Shown here in pieces: positions 1 through 6,841 of a DNA stretch of 22,229 bases (positions are counted from its first letter, which is position 1; every line of letters begins with the position of its first letter). The DNA lies in contig JBDZVX010000034.1 of assembly GCA_040255925.1 (NCBI GenBank), positions 1 through 22,229 on the forward strand. Direction: 5' to 3'. This stretch comes from Nitrolancea sp040255925 (GTDB lineage Bacteria; Chloroflexota; Chloroflexia; Thermomicrobiales; Thermomicrobiaceae). The notes under the pieces are model-generated. The model made no database searches and had not been told where the DNA came from. It was given only the letters and a program-made list of their open reading frames with translations. The position numbers and the translations under genes were made by a program.

Positions 1-2
1 TC

Positions 3-641
3 CCCGATGCCTTCGACGATTACCTCGCCTTCCTGGAGCCGCGCCTGCTCGAAGCTCACCGGATTCTGGCGTCGAACGGCACAATCTACGTCCACCTGGA
101 CTATCGCGAGGTGCACTACGTGAAGGTGCTGCTCGACGGGATCTTCGGGCGGGAATGCTTCCTGAACGAGATCATCTGGGCCTACGATTTTGGTGGCCGG
201 TCAACCCGCCGCTGGCCGGCGAAGCACGATAACATCCTCGTCTACGTCAAGAAGCCGGACGAGTACGTGTTCAACGCCGATGCGATTGACCGTATCCCTT
301 ACCTCGCGCCCGGTCTCGTCGGACCGGAAAAGACCGCCCGTGGAAAGCTGCCGACCGACACCTGGTGGCACACGATCGTGCCGACGAGCGGCAAAGAGAA
401 GACCGGCTATCCCACGCAGAAGCCGCTCGGCGTGCTGCGGCGGATCATCGCGGCCTCGTCCAACCCCGGCGACCTGGTGCTCGACTTCTTTGCCGGCAGC
501 GGTACCACCGGCATTGCCGCGTTGGAGCTTGGCCGACGGTTTATCCTGGTCGACAACAACGAAGAGGCGGTGTGGGTCATGGCTCGCCGTTTCCAGGACC
601 GGGAAGAGATCCGGTTCATCGGATTTGATCCGGCGGAGTAA
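3..641 (+). CDS. Beta-class site-specific DNA methyltransferase, C-terminal part (5' end outside window)
   Basis: This open frame enters from the left edge and ends at TAA 639-641, so only the last 212 or so codons are visible. It would transfer a methyl group from S-adenosylmethionine to an exocyclic amino group of adenine (N6) or cytosine (N4) in DNA. The AdoMet-binding motif I (DFFAGSGTTG) is seen about 60 residues from the C-terminus, preceded by YPTQKP, a signature of this family. Motif I lying at the C-terminal end indicates the beta order, with the catalytic (D/N/S)PP(Y/F) motif and the target-recognition region upstream; the catalytic motif must lie outside the window. An internal ATG at 111 is not the start, because the frame reads through it with family-like sequence (IYVHLDYREVHYVK). 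No restriction endonuclease is visible downstream, so it may be an orphan or have its partner to the left. The exact target base cannot be told. Confidence 0.88.
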   Translation, partial: PDAFDDYLAFLEPRLLEAHRILASNGTIYVHLDYREVHYVKVLLDGIFGRECFLNEIIWAYDFGGRSTRRWPAKHDNILVYVKKPDEYVFNADAIDRIPYLAPGLVGPEKTARGKLPTDTWWHTIVPTSGKEKTGYPTQKPLGVLRRIIAASSNPGDLVLDFFAGSGTTGIAALELGRRFILVDNNEEAVWVMARRFQDREEIRFIGFDPAE

Positions 642-642
642 C

Positions 643-660
643 CAGTGTCTCGGGACACTG
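643..660 (+). terminator. Perfect 7-bp hairpin just after the methyltransferase stop
   Basis: CAGTGTC and GACACTG pair perfectly around a TCGG loop, beginning two bases after the methyltransferase stop codon. There is no T-run behind it, so it is either a weak intrinsic terminator or a 3'-end stabilising hairpin. Confidence 0.4.
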
Positions 661-858
661 CGATGATCGAATCTCATTTTCCATTGCGGTGATCTACGAG
701 GTGGCCAGAAAAGCTCCTCTGGAGTCTGAATGAGATCGATACCGAAACCGAATCTTGCCTGCCAGGCAACGAGATGCACAGTCAACGATTTTGACAAGAA
801 ATGGGGAGCCTCACGGCAATCGAGTCCGTCCTCTCACAATTATGTGGCTACCTTGTCG
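661..858. other. Convergent intergenic region without a gene
   Basis: This stretch lies between the plus-strand methyltransferase and the minus-strand gene ending at 859. Reading both strands I see no coding sequence with a ribosome binding site, no tRNA and no T-tract terminator. It is more AT-rich than the methyltransferase and marks the start of an accessory-looking segment running to about 2870. Confidence 0.4.
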
Positions 859-1941
859 CTATCGATGAGGTACAGTCACATGCCATGTGACTTCCTTGCC
901 CGTGTATTCCGGTTCACCGGCCTCGACCTTAGCCTGATTGTGGCTCGGGAGGCGGACGTGTCGCACAATCAGGCTCTCCGGTCCGGCTCTAAATGTCAAC
1001 TCTTTTACGTCGTGGGTTGGAGCGGGATAGAATTCCTGATTTAATGTGTAGCTGGTCCACCAGGGGTAATCGGTTGTGTCTCCCTGCTCACACGCCTGCA
1101 TTACGTATGTGTTGCCTAGATCATCAGCCGCTTCGGTAAATCCTCGCCATGATATGGCGGTATGCTCCGCACGGCTCCGCTGGAGTCCTCGGCGGTTGAT
1201 CCTGACCTGCATGATGATCCGAGTTGCTCCCGCTCCAAAGATGACTTCCTGAATCCTCACTCGAACTCTGTCGGACGGCTGGATCTCTGCTCTAGGCCGG
1301 ACAATGTGAACCGCTGGACCAACACCAGCTGTCTGGGGAGGTTGGCTGCTGGCTAAGACTCGATCGAGCACCAGCTCGGCTGCGAACGTGCCTCGTTCGT
1401 GCCGTAGCCATTCCAGTGGATCCTCGCTTTCCGGAAGCGAGAGTAGCTGGGCCAGGACGTTCAAGCGCGATCCATCCTGCGGAGCCGTAGTACCATCTTG
1501 GGGCAACTGCGTGTTAACCGCAGACCTGAGAGTTGCAAGGACTTGGCGGAGTACCTCCGGTGAGGGGAGGATCGTAGGCATATCCGAGCGCTCAACCGCA
1601 ATGATTGGCATTGCGCCTTCTGGAAGTTGCACTAGAGCGCCAAGCCACACGGGTTCAATCGGCTCCTCAATCCAGCCGTAGTGCGCTGCTTGCTGCAACC
1701 CATGTACATGCTGTTGTACGTCCGCAAGGAGATCGCGTACCACAATACGGGCTATTAGCCGACCATGCTCCTCTCGGAGCCATTGTATCGGATCGCGGTC
1801 GAAGGGCAGAGATAGGAGACCAGCCAAGAGTTGGCGCTCTTCGGCTGTTTCAGGCTGCGGTAGCCAGGTTCCCGGTGGTAAGTGACGTCGAGTATCAAGC
1901 CGCTGGAGCAGATGTTGCCTGTGAATCCGGTCAATATTCAT
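859..1941 (-). CDS. Uncharacterised protein with two internal LLSLP-DP-WLR repeats and a beta-rich C-terminal domain
   Basis: I do not recognise this 360-residue protein. The ATG at 1941 was chosen over the longer frame (to 2010) because ACAGGAG sits 7 bases in front of it. Two homologous blocks are visible, roughly residues 35-75 and 158-198, sharing LLSLP, then DP(I/L)(Q/E)WLR and a following helix, so the N-terminal half looks like an internal duplication. Residues about 214-357 alternate hydrophobic residues (RVRVRIQEVIFG, TRIIMQVRINRRG, DDLGNTYVMQ) in the manner of a beta-sandwich; this resembles ligand or adhesion domains of the DUF4352 kind, but that is only a fold-level impression. 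No signal peptide or membrane segment is seen, so it is probably cytoplasmic. It lies 161 bp downstream of the secreted-protein gene on the same strand, with a large inverted repeat in that gap. Confidence 0.7.
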   Translation of the reverse strand: MNIDRIHRQHLLQRLDTRRHLPPGTWLPQPETAEERQLLAGLLSLPFDRDPIQWLREEHGRLIARIVVRDLLADVQQHVHGLQQAAHYGWIEEPIEPVWLGALVQLPEGAMPIIAVERSDMPTILPSPEVLRQVLATLRSAVNTQLPQDGTTAPQDGSRLNVLAQLLSLPESEDPLEWLRHERGTFAAELVLDRVLASSQPPQTAGVGPAVHIVRPRAEIQPSDRVRVRIQEVIFGAGATRIIMQVRINRRGLQRSRAEHTAISWRGFTEAADDLGNTYVMQACEQGDTTDYPWWTSYTLNQEFYPAPTHDVKELTFRAGPESLIVRHVRLPSHNQAKVEAGEPEYTGKEVTWHVTVPHR

Positions 1942-1995
1942 CCTGCATCTCCTGTAGTTGTACTGGACCGGGTGAGCGGCGAAATCCCGAGCGGA

Positions 1996-2035
1996 CCGAA
2001 GGATCTTCACGATGGATGACGAGGAGATCCTTCGG
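1996..2035. repeat. 11-bp perfect inverted repeat upstream of the 1941 gene
   Basis: CCGAAGGATCT (1996-2006) is the exact reverse complement of AGATCCTTCGG (2025-2035), separated by 18 bp. It sits about 55 bp upstream of the 1941 start codon and between two minus-strand genes. It could be an mRNA hairpin that sets the expression ratio between them, or a regulator binding site. There is no T-tract, so it is not a standard intrinsic terminator. Confidence 0.5.
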
Positions 2036-2102
2036 CTACGGGCTTAGGATAATCACCCAGCGGAATCAGAGTGGCGAACTGCTAGGCGAATACTCCTTGC
2101 TA

Positions 2103-2600
2103 TCATGAGACTACTGTGGAAGCTCCGGGATAATTGATGCTACAAGGGCCCCTCGGAGTGACGACGTAACCAGTCATGACTGCGGTGACAGTACCTGTAC
2201 CCGTGAAAGCTTCCCGGGTAGAACCCCAAGTACTCGACACTGGCCACGCGGACCCGCCGAATGATCCCGAAGTGTCCTGCGACCAATTTTTCCACGTGAC
2301 AGTGTAACTAACATATGCCATCGGCCCCCAGTTCGAGTCCGCTCCAAAGATGAACCCGGCAGACTTACTTCCCGCATTAAACAAATAGAGCCAACTTTGT
2401 CCGCAGTCCCCAACTACTACCCCGTCCGGCGTCACATGGCCGCTGTCGTCCATAGGGACCATCTGTTTGACTGTGCCTTGACTTACTGCCGAATCAGCTA
2501 CCTGATCCGGAGGCGCTGCCATCACGGCTGGCGGAAGTAGTATGAGGAGTCCAAATGCGATGAAGACGATGAGCGTCTGCTTTGCTTTTCGGCTCACCAT
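2103..2600 (-). CDS. Small secreted protein of unknown function
   Basis: This encodes a 165-residue precursor. The N-terminus has basic residues (RKAK), a hydrophobic core and a probable signal peptidase I site after VMA at about residue 28, so it should be exported. The mature part is rich in Ser, Thr, Gly, Trp and aromatic residues with beta-strand character. It has two cysteines, about residues 66 and 153, which could form a disulfide. The start ATG at 2600 is preceded by AAGGAAGGG at good spacing. The gene has its own -35/-10 promoter about 150 bp upstream and is followed on the same strand by the 1941 gene. I do not recognise the family. Extracellular location is well supported; any role would be guesswork. 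Confidence 0.75.
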   Translation of the reverse strand: MVSRKAKQTLIVFIAFGLLILLPPAVMAAPPDQVADSAVSQGTVKQMVPMDDSGHVTPDGVVVGDCGQSWLYLFNAGSKSAGFIFGADSNWGPMAYVSYTVTWKNWSQDTSGSFGGSAWPVSSTWGSTREAFTGTGTVTAVMTGYVVTPRGPCSINYPGASTVVS

Positions 2601-2755
2601 TCAACCCTTCCTTTCCGAACACAGCGCAAATTAGCGCCTGCCTCGAGAACCACCATTCTCCGCTCCAGAGAGTGATTCGGGGTATGCAGGCTATCCAATT
2701 ATTAGTCTGTAGCCACGCATGTACACACTAGTGTTTCGTACTTTCCTATGATAGT

Positions 2756-2784
2756 AATGTACATCGGTGTCATCAGTCTGTCAA
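2756..2784 (-). promoter_or_regulatory. Sigma-A-type promoter for the 2600/1941 gene pair
   Basis: On the minus strand a perfect TTGACA (2779-2784) is followed after 17 bp by TACATT (2756-2761), a four-of-six match to TATAAT. Transcription would start near 2749, giving a leader of about 150 nt before the ATG at 2600. The region 2601-2870 is AT-rich and holds no gene that I can see. Confidence 0.55.
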
Positions 2785-2871
2785 ATATCTTTACTAATGG
2801 GATCATACTCGTATAGCGTTACGAGCGGCAGCCAGAACAATTTCGTATTCAATTCCAACATAATAACTGTT

Positions 2872-3605
2872 TCACGGTGCCGATGGGTGAATGGTCTCCA
2901 GGCCGGCTAGCCACCAGCCGTAGCCGATCAACCTCCGGAGGGTGGCTGGCTTTGTCCAGAAGCCTTGGAGGTGTTCGGTCAAGGCCTCCTCCAACTCGGT
3001 CATATCCGCGAAGATCCGGTTGGACAACGTCGCCCGCAGGTGCTCGAAGATCCGCTCAGCAGGGTTCGGTTCCGATCAATAAGGCGGTAGCACCAGCGGC
3101 GCCAATCCTTCGGGTCAGACCAACTTCGTGGAGTGATGGGCACCGCAGCCACTCCGGACCAGCCCGACCCGCTCCCCCGCCACCTGCTCACCGAAGGCAT
3201 CCAGAAACGGTTGCAGACAACTCGTATCCACCTGCGGCAGCAGGAAGAAACTCTGGAGATTGCTCGATTCGACCGCGGCATAGAGCCAGCGCCACTCATA
3301 GCGATCCCGCACGATCCAGGGCGCACCCGGAACGGACACCAGCGCCGCTGGAACCAGACTTTGAGCCCGAAGCAGCCTTCATCCATCGTCCAGACCCGGT
3401 CGAGGTTCCGGTCCCGCACGAATGCGCCAAAGTCGGCTTTTATAGGCTTCTTGCCAGGCGCTGTCCGCCTGCTGATGCCGCCCGGTCTTCATCCGCGCCC
3501 GTCGTCGGCGCAGGCGGTACCAGATCCCATTGAGGCTGTAGGGGATGGCCCACTGCTACTGCAGGTAGTGCTGGGCATCGCGGAGGGTGGCGATCAGCCC
3601 CGCCC
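2872..3605 (-). pseudogene. Degraded IS630-family transposase (N-terminally truncated)
   Basis: Reassembling minus-strand frames gives a clear IS630 (DDE, COG3335-like) transposase. Recognisable pieces in order are SLNGIWYRLRRRR, WTMDEGCFGLK (first catalytic Asp), RDRYEWRWLYAAVE, SFFLLPQVD, GAHHSTKLV, PEGLAPLVLPPY and NPAERIFEHLR (third catalytic Glu), ending at TGA 2872-2874. The gene is dead. TAG at 3556-3558 and TGA at 3115-3117 and 3076-3078 interrupt it, and at least two frame changes are needed around the TMDE block (about 3340 and 3430). The second catalytic Asp of the usual LDG-x-G-AH motif has become RSG. The N-terminal DNA-binding domain is missing: homology begins at about 3600, some 30 bp past the stop of the upstream glycosyltransferase. 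No terminal inverted repeats or TA duplication could be fixed by eye. Confidence 0.85.
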
Positions 3606-3635
3606 TGCTCCCCGTCCTTCCCCTCCATCGATCCT

Positions 3636-4776
3636 CTACGCGACCCAGAACCAGGTGCCGAACTGAATCAGGAGCGCGGCGAATTGCGCGACCGAGAGGA
3701 CCAGCACGGCGCCGAAGAGCCAGCGATTCCGGAGGAGCATCGCCAGCGCAATAAACAACGGGAACATCACGATCACAAACCGGGGAATCGACACCAGCGC
3801 GTGGACGGCGGAAGGGCTGAACAGGGGCAGGATGAACAGCGCCAGGCCGTAGAGGCTGTAACCGGGCCGGACGCGCCAGAGCGTGTAGAGCGCGATCGGG
3901 ATGAAGAGCAGCGTGATGAAGAGGTCATAGGCGTTCCCCTGAGCGAAGTTGGCACGGGTAAGCGCCGAGGTCAGCGTGGTCCAATCCGGATCTGCCCAAA
4001 GCCAGTCGAGCCATCGCAGGTCGAGCTGCTGGAACGCGGCGGTGACGGTATTCCACGGCATCGTCTGGAAGCGAGCCCATTGCTGCTGCGCCTTGACCGT
4101 AATCAAGGGATCGCCCCAGACCGTCTGGAGGAACGCGAAGTAGAGGAGCGGACCGAGGGCGACACCTGCCACCTGAATGCCCAGATGGAACCACGTCCGA
4201 GGATCCCAGCCGTAGCGCTGCACGAGCAGGAGGCCGAGCGGGATGATGACCAGCACCCCGGTGTTGCGCGTCAGCGCGGCCAGGAAGCCGAATGCCGCCG
4301 CACGGCCCCAGCGATCAGTCCGGCCACAGTAGATCGACGCGACGGTGAGCAACAGAAAGAGCGATTCCGTATACACCGCCGATGAAGAAGAACGCGGTCG
4401 GGAAGAGCGCGAGGAGCCAGACTGTCCTACCGGCGACGGTGACGCCGTAATCCAATCGCACCAGCCGGTAGAGGAGCAGCAGCGCGCCGAGAAGCGCCAG
4501 GTTCGAGAGGATCACGCCGAGAATCGGCATGGGCCGCTTGGAGAGATCGTAGCTGGCCTTTATCAGGAGGGGATAGAGCGGCCGGAATGCCGTGGTCGCG
4601 GCATGGATACTGTATCCCCGGTCGGCGATCAGGATGTACCAGTAGCCATTCCAGTGGAAAAGCGGTTCGAGGAGATGTCCTACGCTACCGGGTACAGGTT
4701 GCAGGTAGAAGCCGACTGCGGGGACCGTCGGACGCCGGATCGATTGTCCAGCAGCGATGGAGGCGAACGCGAGCAC
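3636..4776 (-). pseudogene. PIG-V-like integral membrane glycosyltransferase, frameshifted
   Basis: Two consecutive minus-strand frames together encode one polytopic membrane protein of the PIG-V/mannosyltransferase-like (GT-C, COG5542) type, which use lipid-linked sugars at the membrane. The upstream part carries HWNGYWYILIADRGYS and AFRPLYPLLIKAS followed by membrane helices up to LFPTAFFF. The downstream part resumes with VYTESLFLLLTVA, FLAALTRNTGVLVIIP and further helices to the stop at 3636. The frames are offset by one base at about 4374-4381, where removing one G of ATCGGCGGT restores FFFIAVYTES, a typical family junction. This may be a sequencing error or a real mutation. The N-terminus is also unclear: GTG at 4776 lies inside a membrane helix, the frame stays open upstream to a TGA at 4939-4941 with plausible protein (SSLEDYAHQRSRSAG), but no start codon occurs there. 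A second indel upstream is possible. Confidence 0.75.
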
Positions 4777-5167
4777 CAGGGCGAGATGGACTAGAAAGGC
4801 ACCGGCGCTCCGGCTCCGCTGGTGAGCATAGTCTTCCAGCGATGATCGGCGTTCCTCGGCCCCTGCCGGGATGCCGGTGCCTTTGTGGTCTGAAGCCGGT
4901 GGCCCGAGGTCATCGGCCCGCTTGCTCCCCCAGCCGGATCAGTCCAGAATAGGCACGGGTGTGCCTCGATTGCCGTTCCCAGCGCTTTCACCATGCCGTC
5001 ATGTAGAGCCGGAAGGATGCCATAGCTGCGCCGTTCCCGGTTGGTCGTCACGATTGACCTGATCCACGCGGTGATCGATCACCACGCGGGAGCCGGATGG
5101 AACGAGTGATTCGAGCACCACGTACTCACGGAACTGTGGAAATGTACACCCTCTGGCAGAGCGCTTG

Positions 5168-5173
5168 TATAAT
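5168..5173 (+). promoter_or_regulatory. Perfect TATAAT -10 box without a clear -35
   Basis: TATAAT occurs on the plus strand at 5168-5173 in otherwise GC-richer sequence. No TTGACA-like element lies 16-18 bp upstream. Its main support is position: it opens a stretch that ends about 500 bp later in a strong plus-strand intrinsic terminator. Confidence 0.3.
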
Positions 5174-5283
5174 CGAGGTGAGAGGCGTAAAGGGTGAAGG
5201 GAAGGTCAGTCGCGGGAGTTTGACCCGTAGGTCGGTTGAAACCGTGTTGATCTCCAAATTCTTTACAGGGAACTCCGGGGACA

Positions 5284-5299
5284 GAGGCGTTCTCGCCTC
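5284..5299 (+). other. Leader hairpin GAGGCG-TTCT-CGCCTC
   Basis: A perfect six-base-pair stem closes a four-base loop, with partly complementary flanks (CAGA/TCTG with a small bulge). It lies about 110 bp after the TATAAT at 5168 and before the candidate small ORF at 5334. Confidence 0.35.
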
Positions 5300-5333
5300 G
5301 TCTGCCAAAAACAGCGTGAAAGTGATAGGTGCC

Positions 5334-5582
5334 ATGGTCCGACCAACCGAGGCCCGTCCTGGGTCGGTCCCGGCGCTGGCCACTGACGAAGACGGTGAAC
5401 TTCACTTTGGATGTTCGATGTTGTGTCGCACGAGACTCTTTCTTAACGGTAGCCAGCGCCCAGTCCTGCGCTGCTCGCTCGGCTACGCGGTCCGGACGGA
5501 TGAGGATGCTCAGCGCTGCCTGGAGGTCGAAGGCCCGGGCGACTGCTGGCATCTGACACCCATGAAGCGTTCTAGCACGTGA
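5334..5582 (+). CDS. Candidate small Cys-containing protein (tentative)
   Basis: This is a tentative 82-codon frame starting at ATG 5334, with only a weak AGGTG ribosome binding site. The C-terminal part reads LRCSLGYAVRTDEDAQRC followed by a GPGDCW ending, i.e. Cys-x14-Cys-x8-Cys-Trp. Small proteins with spaced cysteines and a final CW are a plausible metal-binding or secreted type, but I cannot name the family. A plus-strand intrinsic terminator follows the stop by 71 bp, and TATAAT lies 160 bp upstream. Against it, a minus-strand frame of similar length overlaps it fully, and inverted arms at 5372-5380 and 5452-5460 lie within it, so a structured RNA is an alternative. Confidence is low. 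Confidence 0.25.
   Translation: MVRPTEARPGSVPALATDEDGELHFGCSMLCRTRLFLNGSQRPVLRCSLGYAVRTDEDAQRCLEVEGPGDCWHLTPMKRSST
5372..5460. repeat. Inverted 9-bp arms within the candidate transcription unit
   Basis: GGCGCTGGC (5372-5380) and GCCAGCGCC (5452-5460) are exact reverse complements 71 bp apart. They would close a stem-loop domain if this region is transcribed. They overlap the tentative small ORF. Confidence 0.4.
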
Positions 5583-5653
5583 ACATCGGATGGCTCACAG
5601 TGGAGGAAGCCGGCTCACAGGAGCCTGGCGCCCCACAGGACGGCGAAGCATAC

Positions 5654-5682
5654 AAAACAGGCGGATCTCCCGCCTGTTTTTT
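5654..5682 (+). terminator. Strong intrinsic terminator, probably bidirectional
   Basis: AAAACAGGCGG (5654-5664) and CCGCCTGTTTT (5670-5680) form an 11-bp perfect stem with a five-base loop and a run of six T on the plus strand. On the minus strand the same hairpin is followed by four T. On the minus strand it would end yebC transcription; on the plus strand it implies a transcript arriving from the left. Confidence 0.8.
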
Positions 5683-5728
5683 CATGCGCCCGCTCGGGCT
5701 CGCTCCAAATACGTAGAGGCTGCCAAAA

Positions 5729-5783
5729 ACGGGAGCGCGCCACCGTTTCAGGCGACGCGCTGCTCAACCTCCGCCGGGAAGCG
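5729..5783. repeat. Left copy of a 55-bp exact duplication flanking the assembly gap
   Basis: These 55 bases are identical to 5884-5938 on the other side of the N run. They include the 3' end and stop codon of yebC (stop at 5748-5750 in this copy). The simplest reading is two overlapping contig ends that were not merged, not a biological repeat. Confidence 0.9.
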
Positions 5784-5883
5784 NNNNNNNNNNNNNNNNN
5801 NNNNNNNNNNNNNNNNNNNNNNNNNNNNNNNNNNNNNNNNNNNNNNNNNNNNNNNNNNNNNNNNNNNNNNNNNNNNNNNNNNN
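5784..5883. other. Scaffold gap of exactly 100 N
   Basis: This is a run of 100 unknown bases, the conventional length for a gap of unknown size. Because the flanks repeat the same 55 bp, the real gap may be zero and the surrounding coordinates may be inflated by 155 bp. Confidence 0.97.
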
Positions 5884-5938
5884 ACGGGAGCGCGCCACCG
5901 TTTCAGGCGACGCGCTGCTCAACCTCCGCCGGGAAGCG
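5884..5938. repeat. Right copy of the 55-bp duplication flanking the assembly gap
   Basis: This is identical to 5729-5783. This copy is continuous with the body of yebC and contains its stop codon at 5903-5905. Confidence 0.9.
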
Positions 5939-6652
5939 AGCATTGGTGTAGACCGATTGGACGTCGTCCAGGTCTTCGAGGGCTTCGAGCAGCTTCAATG
6001 TCTTCTGGGCCTGGGTGGGTTCTACGTCGATCATCGACTGCGGGACGTACTCGATATCCGTCTGTTGAATCGAAACCCCAGCGTCCCGGATTTTGTCGGC
6101 GACCTGGGTTAGCTCGCCAGGTTCGGTCGTGATCACGATCTCGCCGTCATCGGACTCAACGTCGGTCGCGCCGGCGTCAATCGCCAGCAGTGCAACCTCA
6201 TCCGGGTCCAACCCTTCGGCGGAGACGACGATCTGCCCGACCACCGAGAATTGCCAGGCGACCGCGCCTTTTTCGGCGAGGGATCCGCCGTGGCGAGAAA
6301 ATGCGTGACGGACCTCCGAGGCGGTGCGGTTCCGGCTGTTAGTCAGCGCGATCGCCAGAAGCGCGACGCCTCCCGGCCCATACCCCTCATAGATGACCGT
6401 CTCCCAGTTTTCGACATCGGCCCCAGCACCGCTTGCCTTGGCGAGCGCGCGATCTATCGTATCGTTGGGCATACCCTCGCGCTTGGCGCGTTCGATCGCC
6501 ATCCGGAGCCGGAGGTTCCCCTCCGGGTTGGCGCCGCCTTCGCGGACCGCGACGTGGATCTCGCGCGCTAGCTTGCTGAAAACCGCGCCCCTGCGGTAGT
6601 CGGTTACCGCCTTCTGCCGCTTGATTTGTGCCCATTTTGAATGGCCGGCCAT
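5903..6652 (-). CDS. yebC: YebC/PmpR family protein (TACO1 family)
   Basis: This 249-residue protein has the family opening MAGHSKWAQIKRQK, then RRGAVFSKLAREI and YEGYGPGGVALL, LTNSRNRTASEVRHAFSRHGG, and the C-terminal TDIEYVPQS segment. Length and motif order match complete YebC proteins, usually 240-250 residues in three domains. The family was first described as DNA-binding transcriptional regulators, and more recent work ties some members to relief of ribosome stalling; which applies here cannot be read from sequence. The start at 6652 is fixed by AAGGAGGAGA just upstream. It is the second minus-strand gene after the helicase, 189 bp away with a hairpin between them, so it may have its own promoter. 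Its 3' end lies in the 55 bp repeated across the scaffold gap. In many bacteria yebC neighbours ruvC; that is not the case here. Confidence 0.95.
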   Translation of the reverse strand: MAGHSKWAQIKRQKAVTDYRRGAVFSKLAREIHVAVREGGANPEGNLRLRMAIERAKREGMPNDTIDRALAKASGAGADVENWETVIYEGYGPGGVALLAIALTNSRNRTASEVRHAFSRHGGSLAEKGAVAWQFSVVGQIVVSAEGLDPDEVALLAIDAGATDVESDDGEIVITTEPGELTQVADKIRDAGVSIQQTDIEYVPQSMIDVEPTQAQKTLKLLEALEDLDDVQSVYTNARFPAEVEQRVA

Positions 6653-6819
6653 CGTTCTCTCCTCCTTTTCCATGGTGCGCGCCGGTGTGATTTGTTCGGC
6701 CGGCATGCTGCGTCGTGATGGACGGTCACCACCGTGAGACGTGACGATGGAGCAAGGGAAGTATCCTGGTGGCTCATCGGGCGCCGGTCGATTGTTAAGT
6801 TTCCCACAAAAGCCGGAAG

Positions 6820-6836
6820 CCCGCAAAGCGTGCGGG
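6820..6836 (-). terminator. Hairpin downstream of the helicase
   Basis: CCCGCA and TGCGGG form a six-bp stem around a five-base loop directly after the helicase stop. On the minus strand it is followed by CTTCCGGCTTTTGT, a weak T-tract. It is probably a leaky terminator between helicase and yebC. Confidence 0.4.
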
Positions 6837-6841
6837 GGCGA

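Larger units (their letters stand above)
4777..5653. other. Long region without a firmly identified gene
   Basis: About 880 bp lie between the membrane glycosyltransferase and the terminator at 5654. Open frames of about 160 codons overlap on both strands here (5097-5582 plus, 5079-5552 minus), and neither has a convincing ribosome binding site or a recognised domain over its full length. A minus-strand frame around 5010-5140 reads QFREYVVLESLVPSGS, which may be a remnant of a lost gene. The right half has a plus-strand TATAAT, hairpins and a downstream terminator, listed separately. Confidence 0.4.

Noticed and set aside
3133..3666. 177-codon plus-strand open frame
   Set aside because: It is antisense to the decayed IS630 transposase; the minus strand carries the recognisable protein pieces.
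3684..4385. 233-codon plus-strand open frame, highly charged
   Set aside because: It is antisense to the membrane glycosyltransferase, and the charge pattern mirrors hydrophobic codons read on the opposite strand.
5168..5683. RNase P RNA, tmRNA, 4.5S RNA or T-box leader
   Set aside because: I looked for the conserved cores of these RNAs and found none, so the region is only proposed as an unknown transcription unit.
5590..6132. Plus-strand open frame crossing the N gap
   Set aside because: It reads through unknown bases and opposite yebC, so its continuity is an artefact of the scaffold gap.
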